Below, one piece after another: positions 36,601 to 47,340 of a stretch of 64,000 nt of DNA. The notes beneath the pieces were generated by a model. That model was not told where the DNA came from. It saw only the letters and a list, made by a program, of their open reading frames with translations, and did no database searches. The DNA is from Silene conica (Eukaryota; Streptophyta; Magnoliopsida; Caryophyllales; Caryophyllaceae). The stretch spans positions 19,290,501 to 19,354,500 of the forward strand of contig CM055317.2 of assembly GCA_029255685.2 (NCBI GenBank), read 5' to 3'. The translations under genes and the position numbers were made by a program. How positions within the stretch are numbered: the stretch's first letter is position 1; each line of letters opens with the position of its first letter.

Positions 36601-37455
36601 ATAGATCGCGACGGATGTTATCACTGAGTCAGGAGTCTTATATAGATAAGATTCTTGACAGATTCAGCATGACCAACTCCAAGAAGGGGTTACTTCCGAT
36701 TATCTCGGGGGTGCGTTTGAGTAAAACTCAGGCACCAAAGACACCGGAAGAGGTCGAGCGCATGAGTCGCATTCCTTATGCATCAGCTATAGGATCGATC
36801 ATGTATGCCATGATATGCACGTCCTGACGTGGCATATGCTTTGAGTATGACGAGTCGGTACCAAGGCAATCCATGTGAATCACACTGGATGGCTGTGAAA
36901 AACATTTTTAAGTACCTACGGAGGACTAAAGATTGGGTATTGACTTATAGAGAAGGCACTGAGCTTTGCGCAAACGGCTACGCAGATGCTAGCTTCCAAA
37001 CGGATCGAGATGACTCAAAATCTCAGTTTGCATTCGTGTTTACTCTTAATGGCGCTGTTGTCAGTTGGAAAAGCGCCAAGCAGAGTGTTATCGCAGATTC
37101 TACAACTGAGTCCGAGTACTATGCTGCTTCGGAAGCTGCAAAGGAAGCTATATGGATGCGTCAGTTCTTACAAGGACTAACAGTAGTTCATAGTTCGAAT
37201 GACCCGATCACCATCTATTGCGATAATTGAGGTGTCATTATCCAGGCTAAAGAGCCTAAGTCTAGCAACAAATCTAGCCATGTACTGCGGAAAGCTCACA
37301 TGATACGAGACTACATGGAGCAAAAGGAGAAAGTGATAAACAAGATTGCGACAGATGACAACATCACAGATCTTCTCACTAAGCCATTAAGATATGATAA
37401 GCATGAAGGGCACGTTATTTCCATGGGAATTAAACGTGTTCCTGAGTTGTACTAG
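33647..37455 (+). pseudogene. Copia Gag-Pol polyprotein, broken
   Basis: Gag starts MDHMNQSTQ at 33647 and shifts frame near 33783. Zinc knuckle CHHCHKTGHWRQNC is near 34420-34460. Protease has WVLDTGCGSYLCN near 34555-34595. A deletion after the GHINE block removes the integrase HHCC finger. The expected first catalytic Asp of integrase is Asn (35012-35014), followed by TGA at 35042-35044; later RSDRGGEYLS and GVSERRNRT are intact. Reverse transcriptase has MDVKTAFLN, IYGLKQTSRSWN and LHVDDILLIGND. RNase H has YADASF, then a TGA at 37228 before KSSHVLRKAH and LLTKPL. It cannot make a working polyprotein. Confidence 0.93.
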
Positions 37456-38222
37456 TACTTTTATGGATTGGATAATTGTATCTTTTCATATACTATTTAT
37501 AACATCATCGATTTTGTTTTCATATTTTGTTTTTCATGTGGATTGTACAGACAACTTTGAACACCACAAAGTGAACTAAATTACATTACATTTGTTTTGG
37601 TCTGTAATCGTCTACATGAGCTGATAAATCTGGCAATTATTTTGTGGCGGTGATTGATGGTGGCTTCAACGAGCCATAAGTCAAACAGTTGACTGATCGA
37701 TCATAGAAACGAGATTATAAGGATAACTCGTAGGACACTTTGTAACAACGCAATGGAGTCCTAAATGTTACTGAACATTTGGTGCCAGGTCATGGATAGG
37801 ACGTCCATAGTGTTCCCAGAGTCGATTCTTTTGACCATCGGCTGTCTCTTGAGATAAAGACAGTTTTTGGGTGACTTTGGTTTCTTTCTCATAATCGACC
37901 GTAACTGGGGCCAAGAAGATTTTTTCTGGGTCATTTCATACTGCTCTTCTATCTGCAAGTTTCGAGTTGAGGAAAATATCTAACCCTTATCAGGTTTTAA
38001 TATTTCTCATGTCCACTCGAGGAGTAGTAACTGAAATGCATGGCCATGCTCGAATAATGATTCGTTTATCAGTTGAGTTACTTTCTAGTCGGGAAAATCA
38101 CTCTTGATACAGATCGCTTGTAAAATACGACCTTTGTGAATAAAGATTTGCAAATTGTTTTACATTGAGTGGGAGAAATTTAATTGGATATGAGAATCAG
38201 TTATCGCACATACACTTGTAAG
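37456..38222 (+). other. Copia 3' untranslated region
   Basis: Non-coding sequence between the broken polyprotein and the polypurine tract. No additional reading frame is supported. Confidence 0.6.
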
Positions 38223-38236
38223 GACAAGTGGGAGAT
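38223..38236 (+). promoter_or_regulatory. Polypurine tract of copia element
   Basis: GACAAGTGGGAGAT immediately before the 3' LTR start TGTTGGAGC; primes plus-strand DNA synthesis. Confidence 0.8.
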
Positions 38237-38351
38237 TGTTGGAGCTAGTGTCCTCCACAGTTAGTGCGACAACATGAATAAATCTCTTAAAGGATCACAG
38301 GGTATACTTTGTATTTTAATCAGTTGATTCACGTTTATCAATAACGATTGG
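38237..38351 (+). repeat. Copia 3' LTR, first part
   Basis: First 115 bases of the 3' LTR, ending in ATTGG, the target duplicated by the Athila-like insertion. Confidence 0.93.
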
Positions 38352-39917
38352 TGATACGTGTCTATTTTATGATGTTTTACATCTATTTTTACACGTATTT
38401 GGTCGCTCATTTACTATGTTTTAGCCTTTATTTCCCACAAATTGTGTACTTTCGTATTTTTATGCACTTTTGCAGATTTATGCGGAAAAGAGACGATTTA
38501 GCACCAAATTCGTATCCTCAAGTCTTTTGCTTAATTAAGGAATAAATGGAAAGTCAACTGGAGTCAAAATCAAGTACCAAGGGTCAAACAGAAGAAAATC
38601 CGAAGACTTCCGTACAGAAGCGGTCGACCGACCAGTTAAACGGGTCGGCCGACCAGGCCTGATTTTCATAAAGCCCAATTTCCAAGAAAGGCCGGAAATA
38701 AGAGAAGTCCAGCAAGAAGCGGTCGACCGACCCGAATAGTAGGTCGACCGACCAGAACGAAGCCCATGCGATTCTTTTTCGGAAATAAAGTAGAATTAGA
38801 GTCTTTAGGAAACTCTTAGTTTCTTTCTATATAAGCCAATCTTGTGATTAGGGTTAGATATCTTCTACTATCTTAGATCTTAGATCTGGAGAATCAAGTT
38901 TTGCATCGAATCTTTCAGCATCAAGTTTTATCAGATTTAGTTTTGTAATCTTTCAATAATTCTCAAGCATTCAATAAAGTTAGTTTCTTTCTGCCCTAAT
39001 TCCAATTGTGGTAATTACTCTTTAATCTAGTTTTTATTATAGTTCTTGTTTTTATTACAATTGTTAAGTTAGAATCTCAAGCTTTATTGAATCTTGCATG
39101 CTTAGATTATTTACTATGTTCTCCATGTTTATTCCCAATTTTACAATCGTCTTAACAGTCATGAATAACTAATTTTCATATGTTAGGATGTAGGGGATAA
39201 TATGCATAGGTAAATAAAATCCGAAAAACCGACCTGTAGCAGGACCACGGTCGGCCGACTGGAATAGCCGGTCGGTCGACCGAGGCCGTGGTCGGCCGAC
39301 TGGAGTAACCGGTCGGTCGACCACTCGCGTATGTTTTCTTATTTCGTCTTTTCTTGTCAATTATAATATCCTGCAATGAGACCAATAGGAGACTTGTAGG
39401 ATGTTAGTAATGACCTACCCAAGATTGAGAGATACGGGAAGGGCATTGGTTTACACCTTAAGACGGATAGGTTACTCAAGGCTGAAAGGTATGTAACCTG
39501 GAATTTAGGAATCACCCTTATTGTTGACACTCATTATTTGTGAGACCTAGGAACTAATAGCATAGGCCGAAAGGAGCTATTAGGTAGCATAGACCTAAAA
39601 AGATATGTTACACCCCCTTACGCGACTGCTATACATGTTGACCCTAGGATTTACTTTACCTTAGCTATTTATTACCCAAATATCCTAGCATCCTCTTTTA
39701 TTATATTTTATTCTCATCTTTTAATTCTTGTTTTATTTTTATCTTTACTTTAGACTTAGTAATCAACCAATCAACCCCCAGATTTGTTACCTTTAAACAT
39801 TAACATTAAGACAATAAACATTCCCCACCTCTTTGTGGTTCGACCCTGACTTTCACTATCTATTGTTAAGGTTAGGAATTATAAATTTATCTTTGGTACC
39901 CTCAACGACGGGCATCA
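38352..39917 (+). repeat. 5' LTR of Athila-like element
   Basis: TGATACGTGTC...GGGCATCA. It contains eight palindromic motifs of the GGTCGACCGACC kind: 38622, 38643, 38721, 38742, and the group 39249-39322. A TATA box (TATATAAG, 38828-38835) lies between the two groups. Confidence 0.95.
38828..38835 (+). promoter_or_regulatory. TATA box of Athila-like LTR
   Basis: TATATAAG in TTTCTATATAAGCCAATC, about 75 bp downstream of the four upstream palindrome motifs; the same in the 3' LTR near 45360. Confidence 0.65.
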
Positions 39918-39922
39918 AATTT

Positions 39923-39940
39923 TGGCGCCGTTGCCGGGGA
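39923..39940 (+). promoter_or_regulatory. Primer binding site, tRNA-Asp type
   Basis: TGGCGCCGTTGCCGGGGA, five bases after the 5' LTR. It is complementary to the 3' end of plant tRNA-Asp, as used by Athila-type elements. Confidence 0.85.
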
Positions 39941-40039
39941 GGTGACGCCAGTGTTTATTGTTTTTTGTTTTTGTTTCTCTCTGTTTAAGGAACTTTTTGT
40001 TCCTTAAACCTTCTCACCTTTTTCTTGTAGTTTCCTCTT

Positions 40040-42910
40040 ATGCGCAGGTCAGTTCAAGGAGAACTCCTACCACTTGATCTCGAAATTGAGAGGACTCTTA
40101 GGGAAAGAAGAAAGCAACTTCTAGCAAATCAAGAGGGAGGGTCACCATCCTCTTTATTTCAAGAAGACCTTTTCGAGTTACCACCATCTTCACCAAAAAC
40201 ACCACCTTCGCAACCGAATTCACCCATCAATCCGCTTTCACCAAAAACACCACCTTTTACCTACTTTCCAGTTTTTCCTAAAGAAGAAGATAATATGGCA
40301 GAAGAAGCTACTATTTCCAGTCACTCCATGCCTCAGGCGAAGGACCTATACAAAGGGTTCACTTTACCTGCAGGTACTGGGAAGCCATTCGAGGCCAAGC
40401 CTGCCTATATTACTATGGTTGAAAGAAACCAATTTGGAGGCTCGGCCAATGAGGATGCTGCTAAGCATATTGAAATCTTCACAGATTACATATGCTCTAT
40501 AGCACCCCCAGAAGGAGTGACGCAGGACCAGATTAAACAGACCATGTTTATCTTCTCCCTTAGGGACTCTGCGAGAGAGTGGTACAGAGACCTTGACCGC
40601 ACTGCTGCGGGAGTTACAGATTGGAACACCTTAGCCTTAGCATTCTACAGGAAATATTACTCTGCATCAAAGACAAATGCTTTAAGAGCACAGATCACCA
40701 ATTTCAAGCAAGGTCCCAATGAAGACTTTAGCGAGGCGTGGGACAGGTTCAAGAGACTTGTTCGATCCATACCACATCACGGATTCGAACAATGGTTTCT
40801 TTGCAACCAGTTCTACAATGGCCTCTATGATGACAACAGGGCCTACTTAGATGCTGCAGCTAATGGAAGATTCCAGGATAATTCAGGAGAGACTAAGGGT
40901 CTCAAGTTAATAGAAGATGTTGATGTGCACCGCGCTGAGCATGGTACTTCCAGAGGAAATCAGAGAAAATCTGAGTACAACCTGTCAGCAATTGAGGCCT
41001 TAACAGCCAAGCTAGAAAAATTTGAGGCTGCAGGAAAGCTCGATCTAGGGAGTGGAAGCAAGGGAGGAATCTACCAAGTAAACGCCGTTCAGGACGGACC
41101 CTTTGCTTGTGAGAGGTGCGGTGGAGAAGGGCATGTGTCAAAGTTCTGTACTTCATCTAATGAAACATGTGCCGCTTTTCAGCATTATCGTGGGAACAAT
41201 TTCTATGATCCAAATAATAATAATGTCCATCCCAACTTAAGGTGGACGAGCCAGAATGTTCAAAACCCACAGCACATGCAACCTCAGCAAAATTCCACCT
41301 ATGTACCCCCACATAAACAAAATTTCCAAAGACCACCTTTCAACCCTCAACCACCTTCTAATCCGCCACCCAACATAGACGCTCTTATCCAAAATCTTAT
41401 TGGGTTGGTTCAGAAGGAGTCGCAGGCTAGAGAGGCAGGGATGAAGATGTTAGAGTCCCAGATTGCTCAGATCGCGAGCAAAAATGATACTAGGGCTCCG
41501 GGTCAACTTCCAACCAAACCGGACCAGAAGAAGGAGACTCTTAACGTCGTAACCCTGCGAAGTGGAGCCAAAGTGGGGGCTGAGAAAGAAAAAAAGGCGA
41601 GTAGCAGTGAAGGCGGTCGACCGACCGAAGAATCTGGTCGACCGACCGCGGAGCAGGATCCGAAATTTTCGCCTGAGCAGGAGACTGGTCGACCGACCGA
41701 AGATACTGGTCGACCGACCACTGAAGCAGAACCTGAAGTTCCCTTTCGTCCAGCATTGCCGAACAACTTGCGGGATTTTCTTTTCCGGGGTGATAAGACC
41801 CCCAGGTTTTTAAAAAGGGCTGCAAATACGGAGTCCTCAGCTGCTCCTTTTCCAGAGAGACTCGTGCCTTCAAAGGATCAGGTATCTTTTGACAAATTTA
41901 AGGATGTGATTCGTTCATTAAATGTTCAAGTTCCATTCTTAGAATTAGTTCAACAAGTTCCTTCTTATCTTAAATTCATGAGACAGCTTTTGTCAAGAAA
42001 GAGGTCTCTAGAGAAGGTTGAGTCTGTGGCTCTCACTGAAGAGTCATCCAGTTATTTAACACATGTCATTGCCCCTCATAAACTAGAGGACCCTGGAAGT
42101 TTTTCTGTCCCCTGTAATATAGGAACCTTCCCAGTTAAGAAGGCTCTATGCGATTTAGGTGCTAGTATAAGTGTCATGCCCCTAAGCGTTGCCTTAAAAC
42201 TAGGAATGACCGAATTTGCAGTGACCAGTATGACAGTCCAAATGGCAGATCGCACATCTATGGAACCTGTAGGGGTGTTAGAAAACATCCCTGTGCGTAT
42301 TGACAGGTTCTTCTTCCCAGTCGACTTTGTTGTTTTGGACATCCCAGAGGATGCCCATATACCCATAATTCTAGGAAGACCCTTTCTTTACACTGCAGGT
42401 GCCATTATAGATGTAGGCACTGGAACTCTAACTTTCAAGGTAGGCAAACATTCTATTATCTATGGCCTATCCTATAGGAAGAAGGATGCTATGACCCCCA
42501 TCACATGTAATGCTATCACTTCTGAGAAGAAGTATGAGGTCATCACTGCTTCTCCCACTTTATTACCTGTTCCTGTATCTGTTTTTACACCTCCGCCCCA
42601 GATTGGGAGCAATAGGGAGGACACTTCTGTTATGACTATTGCAGGAACTGGTTTGGGGAAACCCAAGGAGAAGGAAGTCATCATCCAGAGAGGAGGAATG
42701 GGATGCCTAAGCTATGAAGAAGATGAGGATCCAGACGTCGTGGATCGAGAGGAGAAAAAGAAGAAGAGGCAGGCTCAAGAGGAGAGACCGTCGCATATGC
42801 TTTGCGACGGAGGAAAGAAGATGTGTTTTGCTACTGAAGCAAAAACCGTGGAGACTACGGCATGCCGTCAGAAGCCGTGGTCGGATATTTTCCGCATCTT
42901 CAGCGGATAG
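40040..42910 (+). CDS. Athila-like Gag-protease protein, 956 aa, intact
   Basis: Start at ATG 40040, 122 bases after the LTR. The N-terminus is Pro/Ser-rich (residues 30-90). The Gag domain has REWYRDLDRTAAGVTDWN, FYRKYYSASKTNALRAQITN and a PHHGFEQWFLCNQFYNGL block. Zinc knuckle CERCGGEGHVSKFC is at 357-370. A low-complexity linker holds four in-frame copies of Gly-Arg-Pro-Thr encoded by GGTCGACCGACC (526-529, 533-536, 550-553, 557-560). The aspartic protease region has ALCDLGASISVMPLS (Asp705-Leu-Gly), then a HIPIILGRPFLYTAGA flap region; DLG instead of DTG is common in this lineage. The frame stops at SGYFRIFSG-like end (...RIFSG) without polymerase domains. Product would form the capsid and bind RNA; protease activity is inferred. 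Confidence 0.92.
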   Translation: MRRSVQGELLPLDLEIERTLRERRKQLLANQEGGSPSSLFQEDLFELPPSSPKTPPSQPNSPINPLSPKTPPFTYFPVFPKEEDNMAEEATISSHSMPQAKDLYKGFTLPAGTGKPFEAKPAYITMVERNQFGGSANEDAAKHIEIFTDYICSIAPPEGVTQDQIKQTMFIFSLRDSAREWYRDLDRTAAGVTDWNTLALAFYRKYYSASKTNALRAQITNFKQGPNEDFSEAWDRFKRLVRSIPHHGFEQWFLCNQFYNGLYDDNRAYLDAAANGRFQDNSGETKGLKLIEDVDVHRAEHGTSRGNQRKSEYNLSAIEALTAKLEKFEAAGKLDLGSGSKGGIYQVNAVQDGPFACERCGGEGHVSKFCTSSNETCAAFQHYRGNNFYDPNNNNVHPNLRWTSQNVQNPQHMQPQQNSTYVPPHKQNFQRPPFNPQPPSNPPPNIDALIQNLIGLVQKESQAREAGMKMLESQIAQIASKNDTRAPGQLPTKPDQKKETLNVVTLRSGAKVGAEKEKKASSSEGGRPTEESGRPTAEQDPKFSPEQETGRPTEDTGRPTTEAEPEVPFRPALPNNLRDFLFRGDKTPRFLKRAANTESSAAPFPERLVPSKDQVSFDKFKDVIRSLNVQVPFLELVQQVPSYLKFMRQLLSRKRSLEKVESVALTEESSSYLTHVIAPHKLEDPGSFSVPCNIGTFPVKKALCDLGASISVMPLSVALKLGMTEFAVTSMTVQMADRTSMEPVGVLENIPVRIDRFFFPVDFVVLDIPEDAHIPIILGRPFLYTAGAIIDVGTGTLTFKVGKHSIIYGLSYRKKDAMTPITCNAITSEKKYEVITASPTLLPVPVSVFTPPPQIGSNREDTSVMTIAGTGLGKPKEKEVIIQRGGMGCLSYEEDEDPDVVDREEKKKKRQAQEERPSHMLCDGGKKMCFATEAKTVETTACRQKPWSDIFRIFSG
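41615..41719 (+). repeat. Four GGTCGACCGACC motifs inside gag frame
   Basis: Exact 12-mers at 41615, 41636, 41687 and 41708, all in the same codon phase. Spacing is 21, 51 and 21 bp. They are the same word as the LTR motifs. Confidence 0.98.
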
Positions 42911-44067
42911 TTATTTTTAAGTTGCAGTTTTAAGACAATTTATTTTATGTTGTGTGAGACTTTTTAGTTTTGTTTACTAGTAGTTAAGACTTTAAGAATC
43001 GTTTTGGCATCTCGCGCATTGTTGGGCGCGCATATTTTCTTGTTTTTTCAGGATTTACGAGAAAAAACGAAGACCTCCAGAACTCCGCTGGTCGACCGAC
43101 CAGAATCATCAGTCGGTCGACCAGAGGCGCTGTTCACAGGAGGTCGATCGACCAGAAACACCTGTCGGTCGACCTACTGTCCGCTGCAGTATTTCGTTTC
43201 TCTTCCTTAGAACTCGTGAAATCAACTTGGATACTTGAGTGGCACTGCTGGCCACCAAAACCTCCCAGCTTACGCTGGTTTGGGGAGGTTTTTCTCATGC
43301 ATCTTTTAACCCAGTGAGTTCTTTCCAGTTTTTTTTCTTTATTTTATTTTACTTGCATTTGTCTTTTAATTTTCTAAAACCTTTACTTAGGCTAATGCAC
43401 AATGGGGACATTGTGCGGGTTGGTTTGGGGAATGGTTTCGTGTTACATGCATTGCATTCTGTCACACGTTTATTGCATTTCTGTCTTGCATCGTTCTTTT
43501 CTTTGTTTTCCTTATATATACAAAAATCCAAAAAAATTCAAAAATTCAAAAATCCAAAAAATGCACGTTTATTTTAGCATATAGGTCGAGTCGGAACGAA
43601 AGTATTTCAAGGATGATTTAGCTATCTTACATGTTTATGCCTTTACCTTGCCTTGTCAACTTGTTTTGGTATGAAAGTCTTTTGCATATCTACGAGTTTT
43701 TGTCAACTTGCATATCTTGAGACTTGACTTATACCTTGGCAACCTACTATACATTCTAAGGTTTAGAGCTTATTTCCTGATTTCATTCTTAAACCAGTTG
43801 TCTTGGATGTGAGTAGTACTCCCCTTGGAACATGTTACATCAATATGCATAAACATGAGCTTGAATTGCTATATACTTGTCTTACTATCTCGTTTTGTGA
43901 GTCTTGATACGTGCATTTGGGATCCCTTTTCTCATTTTTACCCATAAGCTTCACATAGCCAAAATTACCTTTTTATTCCCCCAAAACTACATCCCATACT
44001 TAGCCTACCCTTCCAAGCTAGTATTTGTGGTCATTGGATTATTTTTTGAGGCATCTTGGTTTGTATG

Positions 44068-44175
44068 CTATCATGAGCAAAAAGAGAAAAGAAAGAAAGC
44101 AAGAAAGAAAAAAAAAAGGAAAAAGAACAGAAAAATTCAGAAAAAGAAAGAAAGAAAAGAAAAACGAAAAAATTC
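44068..44175 (+). repeat. Polypurine (GAAA)n-like tract
   Basis: Nearly uninterrupted purines (AAAGAAAGAAAGCAAGAAAG type). It produces charged spurious frames; it may form triplex-type structure but that is inference. Confidence 0.85.
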
Positions 44176-44868
44176 GGGAAACGCAGAAAGCCAGTCGACC
44201 GACCACCATTATAGGTCGGCCGACCAACTGACAGAATCAGTGTCAAAATTTCGTTTGTTAATACCCCTTTCTTTTATATGTTATAACTCCCGTACCTCAT
44301 TCAAAAATATTTGGGAGTCCTTTCTTATATTTAATGTGAGAGTTGTGCTACAAAAGAGCACTTTCTTAATATCAAAAAAATTGTGAAGTATGTTGTTGGG
44401 AATCGGTTTTACTAGCTTGGCTACTAACCCCACAAATCCAAAAACATCTTAACCACATTTTACCTTTTACCTCACATATCTTTCGTACCTCATTTGCATG
44501 TATCTAGGTCACTTAAATGAGATTGTTATACAAAGTTGTAGAATTCCTGTTCATGTTAGATTGCAGACATGTTTTCATGGGTCGCAGTTAGGTGAGTGTC
44601 TCTACAAAATTACTTCTTTCTATCTTTTACATATACTCACCCTTTGCTTCATGAGTGTCTCGAGCGTACCGCGAGAGTCCATGGTATTAAGTCTCTATAG
44701 TTTCTTTATTTGCAAATCTGACAACCCTATAATTCGTTGCATGATTTAAATGCTTTCTCATTTTGTACTTGGCATTGGTATAGGCTAACATGTAAATTTC
44801 GCTCTGAGATTGAAATCGTTCCATTAGTTAAGATCGAGTCTATTTCTTGCTTGAGGGCAAGCAAGGGT

Positions 44869-44883
44869 TTGGTTTGGGGAATT
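44869..44883 (+). promoter_or_regulatory. Polypurine tract of Athila-like element
   Basis: TTGGTTTGGGGAATT just before the 3' LTR start TGATACG. Confidence 0.6.
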
Positions 44884-46449
44884 TGATACGTGTCTATTTT
44901 ATGATGTTTTACATCTATTTTTACACGTATTTGGTCGCTCATTTACTATGTTTTAGCCTTTATTTCCCACAAATTGTGTACTTTCGTATTTTTATGCACT
45001 TTTGCAGATTTATGCGGAAAAGAGACGATTTAGCACCAAATTCGTATCCTCAAGTCTTTTGCTTAATTAAGGAATAAATGGAAAGTCAACTGGAGTCAAA
45101 ATCAAGTACCAAGGGTCAAACAGAAGAAAATCCGAAGACTTCCGTACAGAAGCGGTCGACCGACCAGTTAAACGGGTCGGCCGACCAGGCCTGATTTTCA
45201 TAAAGCCCAATTTCCAAGAAAGGCCGGAAATAAGAGAAGTCCAGCAAGAAGCGGTCGACCGACCCGAATAGTAGGTCGACCGACCAGAACGAAGCCCATG
45301 CGATTCTTTTTCGGAAATAAAGTAGAATTAGAGTCTTTAGGAAACTCTTAGTTTCTTTCTATATAAGCCAATCTTGTGATTAGGGTTAGATATCTTCTAC
45401 TATCTTAGATCTTAGATCTGGAGAATCAAGTTTTGCATCGAATCTTTCAGCATCAAGTTTTATCAGATTTAGTTTTGTAATCTTTCAATAATTCTCAAGC
45501 ATTCAATAAAGTTAGTTTCTTTCTGCCCTAATTCCAATTGTGGTAATTACTCTTTAATCTAGTTTTTATTATACTTCTTGTTTTTATTACAATTGTTAAG
45601 TTAGAATCCCAAGCTTTATTGAATCTTGCATGCTTAGATTATTTACTATGTTCTCCATGTTTATTCCCAATTTTACAATCGTCTTAACAGTCATGAATAG
45701 CTAATTTTCATATGTTAGGATGTAGGGGATAATATGCATAGGTAAATAAAATCCGAAAAACCGACCTGTAGCAGGACCACGGTCGGCCGACTGGAATAGC
45801 CGGTCGGTCGACCGAGGCCGTGGTCGGCCGACTGGAGTAACCGGTCGGTCGACCACTCGCGTATGTTTTCTTATTTCGTCTTTTCTTGTCAATTATAATA
45901 TCCTGCAATGAGACCAATAGGAGACTTGTAGGATGTTAGTAATGACCTACCCAAGATTGAGAGATACGGGAAGGGCATTGGTTTACACCTTAAGACGGAT
46001 AGGTTACTCAAGGCTGAAAGGTATGTAACCTGGAATTTAGGAATCACCCTTATTGTTGACACCCAATATTTGTGAGACCTAGGAACTAATAGCATAGGCC
46101 GAAAGGAGCTATTAGGTAGCATAGACCTAAAAAGATATGTTACACCCCCTTACGCGACTGCAATACATGTTGACCTTAGGATTTACTTTACCTTAGCTAT
46201 TTATTACCCAAATATCCTAGCATCCTCTTTTATTATATTTTATTCTCATCTTTTAATTCTTGTTTTATTTTTATCTTTACTTTAGACTTAGTAATCAACC
46301 AATCAACCCCCAGATTTGTTACCTTTAAACATTAACATTAAGACAATAAACATTCCCCACCTCTTTGTGGTTCGACCCTGACTTTCACTATCTATTGTTA
46401 AGGTTAGGAATTATAAATTTATCTTTGGTACCCTCAACGACGGGCATCA
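44884..46449 (+). repeat. 3' LTR of Athila-like element
   Basis: Same length and motif set as the 5' LTR, seven substitutions by eye, for example G to C near 45575 and T to A near 46161. Confidence 0.95.
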
Positions 46450-46454
46450 ATTGG

Positions 46455-47335
46455 CTTGCTAGAAGTTTGACGTTATTGTCATACAAATGCCGGTAATCAA
46501 CTGGTCCCTAAAAGTCACACCTAAAGGATGTAATCTGAGAGATATGATTAAATGAAAATGTAATCATACGACTAAACGGTTAGTCAATAAAATGATGATA
46601 GATTTATTTAATACTGATTAAATAATATTAGCTAGGACGAATTAAAATGTTAATTCGTAATTAAATATAAAATGTTATATTTAATGAGTGTGTGTAATGT
46701 AATTATTTAATAAAGATTAAATAATTTAGTTAAATATAAACGGTTATATTTAATTAGTAAATTATAAAATTACGATATTTATAAGATAAACATTATACAC
46801 AAGAGAGGATAAAAATCGATCCTATATTGATAGAATTCGATCAGCATAGGGGAGTGCACGGTCAGTTGAGTTTGTTACATGGTTTAGAAGCAGTTTAGCT
46901 ATACTCAAATACGGATTTGAGAAATTCTATCTAAACTGTGCAAGGTGGTTAGACTTATCGAGTAAGAGTTATTCTAATTAACAAACACCACCTACTACTA
47001 TAAATTACATCAACTCGGCACTCTCATGGGGCACGAGTTCCAACGCACAAAACCGACACTCCCTCCTCTCTCTAGTTTTCATCATACACAAAAATTAACG
47101 GTAATTTTTTGCAGTTTCTAGCTCAGGAAAAGGTATTTCTCGGAGCGTCTTGGGTGCAACAATTAGGAGGATATATATTTTGATATCTGTTCTTAGGCCT
47201 TTTGCGGGGACCAAAGGTTGATTCTTGATCCTTATCCTTGTATCCCGTATTTCGTTTATGACTATAAATCATGTTTAGTAAATTCGTTATAATCCTGCAA
47301 TTTTGTATTGGGAAGTATACAGATATTTTTCCACA
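46455..47335 (+). repeat. Copia 3' LTR, second part
   Basis: Continues the 3' LTR after the Athila-like insertion (CTTGCTAGAAGTTTGACG) to TTTTTCCACA at 47335, followed by the GTATA duplication. Confidence 0.93.
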
Positions 47336-47340
47336 GTATA

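Larger units (their letters stand above)
42911..44883 (+). other. 3' internal region of Athila-like element, no pol
   Basis: No reverse transcriptase, integrase or envelope motif is seen. It holds further palindromic motifs at 43089, 43111, 43142 and 43164, and at 44194 and 44214. A possible hairpin AAAACCTCCC...GGGAGGTTTT lies at 43256-43293, a CAAAAATTC-type tandem tract at 43518-43563, and a purine-only run of about 110 bases rich in AAAGAAAG at 44068-44175. It ends with polypurine GGTTTGGGGAATT. Confidence 0.75.
38352..46449 (+). mobile_element. Young Athila-like gag-protease element, 8,098 bp, no polymerase
   Basis: Two LTRs of exactly 1,566 bp (38352-39917, 44884-46449) differ at seven sites by eye (about 0.45%). 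ATTGG is duplicated at 38347-38351 and 46450-46454. The primer site is 39923-39940, a polypurine tract is at 44869-44883, and one long intact gag-protease frame is 40040-42910. The ~2 kb between the stop and the 3' LTR has no reverse transcriptase, RNase H, integrase or envelope-like frame. It therefore must borrow polymerase functions from a relative. The family call rests on Gag character, the DLGAS protease motif and a tRNA-Asp type primer site. Confidence 0.93.
31008..47335 (+). mobile_element. Ty1/copia element with nested Athila-like insertion
   Basis: The 5-bp duplication GTATA is at 31003-31007 and 47336-47340. The 5' LTR is 31008-32017. The 3' LTR is in two parts (38237-38351 and 46455-47335) because an 8.1-kb Athila-like element occupies 38352-46449. 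Without that insertion the copia element would be about 8.2 kb. Its coding region 33647-37455 has several shifts and stops, and the two LTRs differ at many positions, so this is an old, inactive copy. It is inserted within a unit of the degenerate array; the flanks join into continuous unit sequence. Confidence 0.93.

Noticed and set aside
40902..41873. Antisense frames opposite gag (84-110 codons)
   Set aside because: Shadows of the Athila-like gag-protease frame and its GGTCGACCGACC motifs.
43904..44386. 160-codon Lys/Arg-rich frame and antisense Phe/Ser-rich frames
   Set aside because: Caused by the purine-only tract in the Athila-like 3' region.
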